DNA of 39,749 nucleotides from Acinetobacter sichuanensis (GTDB lineage Bacteria > Pseudomonadota > Gammaproteobacteria > Pseudomonadales > Moraxellaceae): positions 1 to 39,749 of the forward strand of contig NZ_PYIX02000040.1 in NCBI RefSeq assembly GCF_003024515.2. The letters run 5' to 3'. The position numbers and the translations under genes were made by a program. Numbering within the stretch: position 1 is the stretch's first letter; every line of letters starts with the position of its first letter. Below are positions 34,298 through 39,749 of the stretch, piece by piece. The notes under the pieces were generated by a model that ran no database searches, was not told the DNA's origin, and worked only from the letters and a program-made list of their open reading frames with translations.

Positions 34298-35191
34298 ATG
34301 CATGATTTAGATACTCGGCTTTTAAAAATTTTCTTTGAAATTTATCAACAAAATAGTGTTTCCAAAGCAGCCGAACAATTAGATATTGGACAACCAACAT
34401 TAAGCATTGCGCTCAATAAATTAAGAGAACATTTTCGAGATCCATTATTTGTTCGAATTGAAAATAAAATGCAACCAACTGAATTATCGAAAAAAATATT
34501 TCCATTGGTCTTTGAGATTTTAAACCGTTTAAAGCAAGTACAAAATTATAATTTGGACTTTGATCCTCGTACTTCAAACTATCATTTTAAAATTAGTATG
34601 ACTGATATTAGCCATCTGATTATTTTACCAAAATTAATTCATTATTTACGTCAACATGCACCGAATGTTCGTTTAGAAACTGTGCCTATAGATAGTCATA
34701 CGCCAATGCTAATGTCAGATGGAGAATTAGATTTAGCAATTGGATTTTTACCGCAACTAGAAGCAGGATTTTATCAACAGACTTTATTTCAACAACATTA
34801 CACCTGTATCACGAGTTCTGAACATCCAAGATTAATCGGACACGCCATTTCAGATCGTGAGTTTCGACAAGAATTACATATTGATATTTTTGCAACAGGT
34901 GGACATTATTTACTTGAATATGAACTACAAAAACTTGGTGTACAACGTGATATTTTAATTCGCTTACCCAATTATTTAGGTGTTGGGCTCATGGTACAAA
35001 ATACGGATGCAATTGCTACAATTCCTTATTCTTTAAGTCAAGTTTTATATCAACAAGGAGGTATTAAAGTATTAAAACCACCGTATATCCTTCCTACTTA
35101 TAGTGTAAAACAGCATTGGCATTCACGAAAACACCAAACCCCAAGTAATCAATGGCTTAGACAAGTATGTTTTCAGTTGTTTTCAAAATAA
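34298..35191 (+). CDS. mhbR: LysR-family regulator of the gentisate operon
   Basis: This 297-residue protein has the LysR helix-turn-helix (LLKIFFEIYQQNSVSKAAEQ, then QPTLSIALNKLREHFRDPLF) and a full effector domain (FKISMTDISHLIILPKLIHY onward). ATG 34298 is preceded by AAGGA at 7 bp; an in-frame GTG at 34295 is less likely. It diverges from mhbD across 151 bp containing a LysR-type palindrome. The match of content to the Klebsiella mhb cluster supports the name; activation by 3-hydroxybenzoate or gentisate is inference. Confidence 0.88.
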   Translation: MHDLDTRLLKIFFEIYQQNSVSKAAEQLDIGQPTLSIALNKLREHFRDPLFVRIENKMQPTELSKKIFPLVFEILNRLKQVQNYNLDFDPRTSNYHFKISMTDISHLIILPKLIHYLRQHAPNVRLETVPIDSHTPMLMSDGELDLAIGFLPQLEAGFYQQTLFQQHYTCITSSEHPRLIGHAISDREFRQELHIDIFATGGHYLLEYELQKLGVQRDILIRLPNYLGVGLMVQNTDAIATIPYSLSQVLYQQGGIKVLKPPYILPTYSVKQHWHSRKHQTPSNQWLRQVCFQLFSK

Positions 35192-35244
35192 CTTGATGCA
35201 TTATTTTATATTATCTTCAGGTTTTTTTAGAATTTTTCATCATA

Positions 35245-35288
35245 TAAAGATTTAGTCCATGCTCATTTGCAGTTGGAGTAAATCTTTA
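35245..35288. other. Long interrupted hairpin in the mhbR-araC gap
   Basis: Arms TAAAGATTTA-g-TCCA-TGC and GCA-gt-TGGA-g-TAAATCTTTA can fold into 17 pairs around the loop TCATTT. No U-run follows on either strand. It is the only structured feature in the roughly 300-bp gap 35192-35495, where I see no gene. Confidence 0.4.
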
Positions 35289-35495
35289 AATAAGTTTTAA
35301 TATCTATTCTTTGATGATCTTCCTCTCTAACTTATTTAAAATTCACATATATTAAAAAATTGAGTATTCAAAACTAAAAATTGACTACTGAGTATTTTAT
35401 AAAACTTTTATATTCATCATTATTTGTTACTCTCATTTAAAATCAATTGACTATCTAATCATTAGTTGCATGCAAGAAAATATAATGGGTTTTTT

Positions 35496-36530
35496 ATGAA
35501 AAAAAAGGAGTTTAGTGTTCATAAACATGTTGTTAACAATAATAGGATGGGATTACGTTTATGGGCATCACAAAACGATAAAATCCATATTTATGATACT
35601 GCTGCTCAAACATGGTGTAATCTAGACCATTTTAGTGGTGATCGTATTCCACTTAAAATAGTAACGAAGGAATATAAAGATATTTCCTGTATTGCAAATG
35701 AATCCAATCTAGGCTTAAAAGTAGTTCAAGCTTCAAGTCTAAAAAAATCTCCTTTTTATAATGTATTAACACTTGCTTTAAGCCCAATACTTTCTGTTGA
35801 TATTGAAATACCTAAAATATTAGTATTACGATTAGCAAGTCGTTATTTTGGAATTATGACTGAAATAGTGACAATCCACTGTCAAGAGTTGAATGATTCA
35901 ATTGTTATTCGTTTTAATCCAAATCTTCCTGATCAAGTGAGTTATCATCAAATAGAAGGCGCAATGTTTGGATTTACTCGACTAATTGGAAACTTGATCC
36001 ATCAATGGCCTAATCGAGTTCAATTTACCCATACTCCTAAAACAATAAATAATAAAATTTATCAAGATTTCTTTCATTGTTCACCTGTATTTAAGCAATC
36101 CAAAAACCAATTAAACTATCGTATTTCTAAAAGCACTTATGGATTAAATTATCCTTTGCTCATCAATCCAATTATTTATGCTCTGAGAAAGCAATTTCCA
36201 GATATGTCTTTAGCACAAGTGATTAGTATCCTATTACAGGTTACTTTAGGTTTTGTTTCCCCTACAAGACAAAATATTGCCAATGCTTTAAGTATTAGTG
36301 TTCGAACATTACAGCGTCGTTTAACTGAAGAAGGACATACTTTCAATGAACTATTACTAAAAATTAGAAAAAAACTTGTGATGGAATACTTAAACTATCA
36401 GTACTTTACGGTTGAACAAATCAGTATATTTTTAGGGTATAAAGCTAAAAGTCAATTTTTAAAGGCATTTCGTCTTTGGTTTGGAATTACTCCAAAAGAA
36501 TATAGGGCAAAAATGAATTCTGCCCTATAA
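35496..36530 (+). CDS. AraC-family transcriptional regulator
   Basis: The 344-residue protein ends in a full AraC DNA-binding domain. The first helix-turn-helix is PTRQNIANALSISVRTLQRRLTEEG, and the second is FTVEQISIFLGYKAKSQFLKAFRLWFGITPKEYR. The N-terminal about 240 residues look like the ligand-binding domain of the OruR/ArgR-like subgroup. An ATG at 35496 begins MKKKEFSVHK with only a weak GGG upstream; a TTG at 35466 would add 10 residues. It converges on the lipoprotein gene with a 4-bp gap, and may or may not regulate it. Target and ligand unknown. Confidence 0.85.
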   Translation: MKKKEFSVHKHVVNNNRMGLRLWASQNDKIHIYDTAAQTWCNLDHFSGDRIPLKIVTKEYKDISCIANESNLGLKVVQASSLKKSPFYNVLTLALSPILSVDIEIPKILVLRLASRYFGIMTEIVTIHCQELNDSIVIRFNPNLPDQVSYHQIEGAMFGFTRLIGNLIHQWPNRVQFTHTPKTINNKIYQDFFHCSPVFKQSKNQLNYRISKSTYGLNYPLLINPIIYALRKQFPDMSLAQVISILLQVTLGFVSPTRQNIANALSISVRTLQRRLTEEGHTFNELLLKIRKKLVMEYLNYQYFTVEQISIFLGYKAKSQFLKAFRLWFGITPKEYRAKMNSAL

Positions 36531-36534
36531 TCTA

Positions 36535-37875
36535 TTACATTTTTTGAGAAGGATCACAACCTAAAGCTTCAAATTCTTCTTTAGTATAATAAGTCGCATC
36601 TGGCAAGTAGTCCCTCATAATCTGACTTTCATCACCAGGTGTTTGTGTATTTTGAATAGCATTATAGAAGTTGCTAGAAGGCAGCATATTTCGAACAATT
36701 AAACGACCATCAGTTTCATGATCTTGACGCCCCTTAACAATCGAAAAACCATCTCCCTTATCAGACCATTCTAAATAACCAACACCACACTCTTCAGTCG
36801 CATTTTTTGGACGATCTTTTGGTAAACTTGTAACAATAGTGTATTTGCCATCAGTATTGATATTGATTTCCTCATCAAATAAACAAGATGTCACTTTTTG
36901 AGAATAGAACTCATTTTGACAGATTGACCAATATCGAAGTTGAGTATTTTTACTATGCAAGTATTCTTCACCATTCACTGTTTTTGGTACAGTTGGTATT
37001 TTCCCTCGTATCACTACTACTGGTTTAATATTTCGATCGATTGAGGATGCGATATATTGATTATCACGATTAGCATAATAAGCGATTCCTTTGATAGGAT
37101 TGGTATCACATATACCCAAAAAATCACATTGTAAACTGAAAGCTATAGAATAGGATGCACGCCATACAGGTTTTTCTTTAGCTGGATTAAACTGTCTAGC
37201 TTTGGCATATGTATCAGCTGGAATTAATGGAATCGTTAGTTTTTTATTTGAAGCATTTAATGCTTTACAAGCAGCTTCTCCTGTCAATACTTCACCTTGC
37301 CTTGTTGTTAATTCTACTTGAGGAAACTTGACGCCTCCCTTCATATTTTTGCCTTTATTAGGCACATATACTCTATATAGTAAAACTGCTGATTCATTAT
37401 TTTGAGTAGCATCATAAATAGTATTTATAGCACGACCATTAGACGGAGCTTTGCCTGATGCTAAATTTAGCGTATAAGCACGATTTTGATGATTTCTTAA
37501 ATTACCATCAACAAATGGATTAATGCTATTTTTATCTGGAATAATTGCTCCATCATTAATTGAATCGGCAGGTGTAGTATCTGTATTATAGCTATTAATA
37601 GACATATAACGTGCGTAAGGAAAATCCCCTTTTAATCTTAAAATAGCACCTTCTGGCAAGGTATATTTTGCACTCCAATATGTACTACCTGTATCAGGAT
37701 ATGCAAAATTTGTTTCTGGATCGGAAATAACATAAGGACCTTGCCAAAAACAGTCATTTTTTATATCGTCTGGAGTCTCTTGATTAATTACCACCATATT
37801 TTTTTCATTTTTACAAGCACTTAGCCCTATACTAATTAAGCATATACTTGCAACTAAATTTAAAATTTTATACAT
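36535..37875 (-). CDS. Predicted lipoprotein of unknown function
   Basis: The 446-residue protein starts with a lipoprotein signal (MYKILNLVASICLISIGLSA) and lipobox LSAC at about residue 21, so it should be lipid-anchored after export; the +2 residue is Lys. The mature part has several Cys residues (for example NDCFWQG, LQCDFLGICDT, CQNE, EECGVGYLEW), suggesting periplasmic disulfides, and many Asn/Asp/Tyr residues as in beta-rich folds. I do not recognise a domain. ATG 37875 has a perfect AGGAGG; an upstream in-frame ATG at 37890 overlaps that site. It converges with an AraC gene and has about 160 bp of upstream DNA before an IS. Confidence 0.75.
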   Translation of the reverse strand: MYKILNLVASICLISIGLSACKNEKNMVVINQETPDDIKNDCFWQGPYVISDPETNFAYPDTGSTYWSAKYTLPEGAILRLKGDFPYARYMSINSYNTDTTPADSINDGAIIPDKNSINPFVDGNLRNHQNRAYTLNLASGKAPSNGRAINTIYDATQNNESAVLLYRVYVPNKGKNMKGGVKFPQVELTTRQGEVLTGEAACKALNASNKKLTIPLIPADTYAKARQFNPAKEKPVWRASYSIAFSLQCDFLGICDTNPIKGIAYYANRDNQYIASSIDRNIKPVVVIRGKIPTVPKTVNGEEYLHSKNTQLRYWSICQNEFYSQKVTSCLFDEEININTDGKYTIVTSLPKDRPKNATEECGVGYLEWSDKGDGFSIVKGRQDHETDGRLIVRNMLPSSNFYNAIQNTQTPGDESQIMRDYLPDATYYTKEEFEALGCDPSQKM

Positions 37876-38035
37876 ATGTCCTCCTGACATTACTGTTATT
37901 TGCTTCGTTATACTAGGTGAAATTCAAATAAAAATAAGGTCGCAATTCGAGACAAAAATATTTCTATATAAACTTTAATCCATAATTTATTCCCTAAAAA
38001 CTAGTATTTGATTTAGTGTTCTTTTATATCAACAA

Positions 38036-38051
38036 GGCTTTGTTGCACAAA
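38036..38051 (+). repeat. Left terminal inverted repeat of the IS903-type element
   Basis: GGCTTTGTTGCACAAA is the exact reverse complement of 39046-39061. Confidence 0.9.
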
Positions 38052-38088
38052 CATTCAAAAGCTAAACTTTCCCCCAAGTTATCCAAAT

Positions 38089-39007
38089 TTAAGTGACAAC
38101 TTGGGTATGAGGTCGGCCCAACTCCGTAAATTTATTTAATACTGCTACATGTGCATGCATCTCATTGACTTGGCTTTGGAAGTTTCTCGAACTGAGTTTA
38201 TCTCCTAATAATTTGATGCAATGCATCTTGGTTTCAACCAAACTTCGGCGATGATAGCCTGACCATTTTTTCCATAGTGTCCTACCTAAACGTTTAACTG
38301 TTCGAAGTAATTCATTTCGCTCTAGCGAGCTGGTCTTTGTATCTTTCCAAGGTTTCGCATTTTTCTTGGTGGAAGCACCGCATGCGCTTGTCGCTCTGCG
38401 ATGAACTGACGGCATTGCTTGGTGTCATAAGCCCCATCAGTATAGACGGAGTCAATCTGTTCTTCTTGTGGAATCTGATTCAGTAAATCGCCAAGCACCT
38501 GTGAATCACTCACATTGTTGGTTGTGAGCTGAATAGCACGTATTTGAAGGGTTTCAGATCGATACCAATATGTAATTTACGCCATTGGCGACGATATTCA
38601 GGCTGATGTTTCTTACGTTTCCATTCGCCTTCACCTAAAAACTTTAAGCCAGTAGAATCAACAAGTAGATGGAGACCATTACTGCTTTTTTGATAGTTAA
38701 TTGCAATATCAATATACTTTTGTCTTCTACAAATAGTGGAATAATCTGGGGCTGTCCAATCTAATCTATAAAGATGAATGAGACTTTGAACAAAGCCTAT
38801 GACCAGACGGAATAGAGATTTAATCATCAGACAGCATTGGATAGCAACATCAGAATAGATTTGATTTCGACCATGTTTGCCTTTTGATTGAGCGTACCAT
38901 TGAGTTTTGGGATCAAACCAAATAGAAATATTTCCTCGATTTATTAATGCTCTGTTATAAGAAGACCAATTGGTTGTACGATAGATTTTAGGTGTGGGCT
39001 TATTCAT
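38089..39007 (-). pseudogene. IS903-type transposase with two frameshifts
   Basis: Three overlapping frames together give one full transposase of about 305 residues. The first frame (from ATG 39007) reads MNKPTPKIYRTTNWSSYNRA, LLVDSTGLKFLGEGEWKRKK and KLHIGID. The second runs from NNVSDSQVLGDLLNQIPQEE to ERQAHAVLPPRK. The third runs NAKPWKDTKTSSLERNELL to the stop at 38089. A base is missing near 38553-38560 (GATCTGAAACC) and one A near 38361-38366 in an A-run. DDE context is visible (VDSTGLK; YTDGAYDTK). It is inactive unless slippage restores the frame. Confidence 0.88.
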
Positions 39008-39045
39008 TTGAGAATTATAATGTTGAATAAGCTTTTAATGGTAGG

Positions 39046-39061
39046 TTTGTGCAACAAAGCC
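39046..39061 (-). repeat. Right terminal inverted repeat of the IS903-type element
   Basis: TTTGTGCAACAAAGCC on the plus strand is the exact complement of the repeat at 38036-38051. Confidence 0.9.
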
Positions 39062-39095
39062 ATTTTAATTTCACATCCAAAATAGGAATTAATTA

Positions 39096-39383
39096 ATGAT
39101 AAATAGCTTTGAAAGTAATTTCCCTCAAATGTATCAATTTCTTGGTGCATGGTTTAGTGATTTAGATTATGAAGACCTTACATATAAGGAGGTAGTAAAA
39201 AATTATAAAAAGGCAGCAAAAAGTCAGGAGATAGACTTATTAAAATTAGAGTTTAAAGAAATTTTAACAAAAAAAACAATTGATTATAAATATATATCTC
39301 ATCTATCAAACATATATTTTGAAGATGAGACTGATTTATTGAAATGGCTAAATGAAATATTTGTTTATTTAGAAAAAGAATAG
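39096..39383 (+). CDS. Small acidic protein, probable CDI-type immunity protein (CdiI-like)
   Basis: The 95-residue protein is acidic and helical: MINSFESNFPQMYQFLGAWF, then DLDYEDLTYKEVVKNYKKAA, and C-terminal DETDLLKWLNEIFVYLEKE. This pattern (a short N-terminal FLGAWF helix, a Y-x-D loop, a C-terminal W-L helix) resembles small contact-dependent growth inhibition immunity proteins common in Acinetobacter. No toxin (CdiA C-terminus) is present between it and the IS 34 bp upstream, so it would be an orphan. ATG 39096 has AGGAATTAATTA upstream. The family call is from memory of pattern and is moderate; the reading frame itself is likely real. Confidence 0.55.
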   Translation: MINSFESNFPQMYQFLGAWFSDLDYEDLTYKEVVKNYKKAAKSQEIDLLKLEFKEILTKKTIDYKYISHLSNIYFEDETDLLKWLNEIFVYLEKE

Positions 39384-39425
39384 GTCTCTTTAATAAGTGT
39401 CCACATTCTTAATTTTATAGAGTAA

Positions 39426-39635
39426 ATGGAAATGCAACCCCAAGATATTATTTTTGATGAAGATTTAATGTTATCAAATGTCAAAATTGCGGAGCAAAAA
39501 GCACCCTTATTTTTAGCATTATCAGATGATTTAAATCTAGCTGAAGAAATCATAAGTAATAATTTTAAAAATAAAATTATTACATTTATAGGACTTACGC
39601 ACTATGATTTTTGCAACTTTTGTGGCAGAAGATGA
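39426..39635 (+). CDS. Small unrecognised ORF, possibly truncated by a mobile element
   Basis: A 69-codon frame begins MEMQPQDIIFDEDLMLSNVK and reads about 55 plausible residues (LFLALSDDLNLAEEIISNNF). It then enters the sequence GGACTTACGCA at 39591, after which the residues (HYDFCNFCGRR) look unrelated. This would fit a gene cut by an IS end. No strong ribosome site is seen; an ATG at 39432 is an alternative start. Function unknown. Confidence 0.3.
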   Translation: MEMQPQDIIFDEDLMLSNVKIAEQKAPLFLALSDDLNLAEEIISNNFKNKIITFIGLTHYDFCNFCGRR

Positions 39636-39749
39636 TTTTTATCTAAAATAAAACCATCAATAAAACTTTTAATGATGGGTCGAAATAAACTCTTCCGCCA
39701 TTGATATATATTCATAAAAACATCATTCCATTAGGTCTTTTGAATCTGT
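39591..39749 (-). mobile_element. Possible end of a further IS element, incomplete
   Basis: GGACTTACGCA at 39591-39601 looks like a terminal inverted repeat. Immediately inside it, on the minus strand, a short frame (39602-39715) ends ILDKNHLLPQKLQKS and a stop, as transposase genes often end beside the repeat. The frame is interrupted before the window edge. I cannot name the family. Confidence 0.25.

Larger units (their letters stand above)
38036..39061 (-). mobile_element. IS5-family element, IS903 group, 1026 bp
   Basis: Perfect 16-bp terminal inverted repeats (GGCTTTGTTGCACAAA at 38036-38051 and its complement at 39046-39061) bound one disrupted transposase gene on the minus strand. The repeat start GGCTTTGTTG is shared with IS903. 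IS903-type elements normally make a 9-bp target duplication, but the flanks here (TATCAACAA and ATTTTAATT) differ, so the junctions have been rearranged since insertion or the element came with a neighbouring segment. Confidence 0.85.

Noticed and set aside
35245..35288. Long hairpin considered as an integron attC site
   Set aside because: It lacks the R'' and R' core boxes and is not linked to an integrase or cassette array.
38322..38513. Programmed frameshifting of the IS903-type transposase
   Set aside because: IS903-type transposases are encoded by one frame; here two single-base losses are needed, so simple decay is the better reading.

Overview
The window is AT-rich bacterial chromosome, best explained as Acinetobacter. 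The evidence is the base composition, a DcaP-like trimeric porin, relics of IS1- and IS5-family elements, an IS903-type IS5 element, and the catabolic gene types with their order. No rRNA or tRNA was seen. All identifications come from reading motifs and remembered family sequences; no search was run.

Layout. (1) 1-8.9 kb, mandelate module: a truncated LysR regulator diverges from an aromatic-acid/H+ symporter. After a scar of dead transposases comes a leftward operon mdlC (benzoylformate decarboxylase), a Dld-type D-2-hydroxyacid dehydrogenase, mdlB ((S)-mandelate dehydrogenase) and an amidase. Together these would take mandelamide and both mandelate enantiomers to benzaldehyde. A nearly identical 20-bp element lies in both promoter regions. 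(2) 9.4-21.3 kb, acyl-CoA module, all leftward: FabG-like SDR, MaoC hydratase, ADP-forming acyl-CoA synthetase, citryl-CoA-lyase-like protein, aldo/keto reductase, AldA-type aldehyde dehydrogenase and an ACS-family permease, followed by an IclR regulator, a DcaP-like porin and a PcaF-type thiolase. This looks like uptake and CoA-dependent breakdown of a polycarboxylic or hydroxy acid; the substrate cannot be read from sequence. (3) 21.5-22.1 kb, a heavily decayed IS5-family transposase. (4) 22.4-29.0 kb, a P450 module: a phthalate-dioxygenase-type reductase diverges from SDR, serine hydrolase, cytochrome P450 and a MetA-type outer-membrane channel, followed by a GntR/FCD regulator. Four copies of TGTATACA sit in mirror symmetry in the divergent promoter. 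(5) 29.0-35.2 kb, the 3-hydroxybenzoate/gentisate module: mhbD-mhbM-mhbI-mhbH-(terminator)-mhbT leftward, with mhbR divergent. (6) 35.5-39.7 kb: an AraC regulator, an unrecognised lipoprotein, an IS903-type element whose transposase has two frameshifts, a likely orphan CDI immunity gene, and what may be the edge of another IS.

The region is a catabolic island. Four modules each carry their own regulator, inner-membrane transporter or outer-membrane channel, and enzymes, and they are separated by decayed or present IS elements. The least explained parts are the synthetase/lyase operon, whose lyase-like protein seems to lack the citrate-synthase catalytic residues, and the P450 cluster with its unfused phthalate-type reductase.
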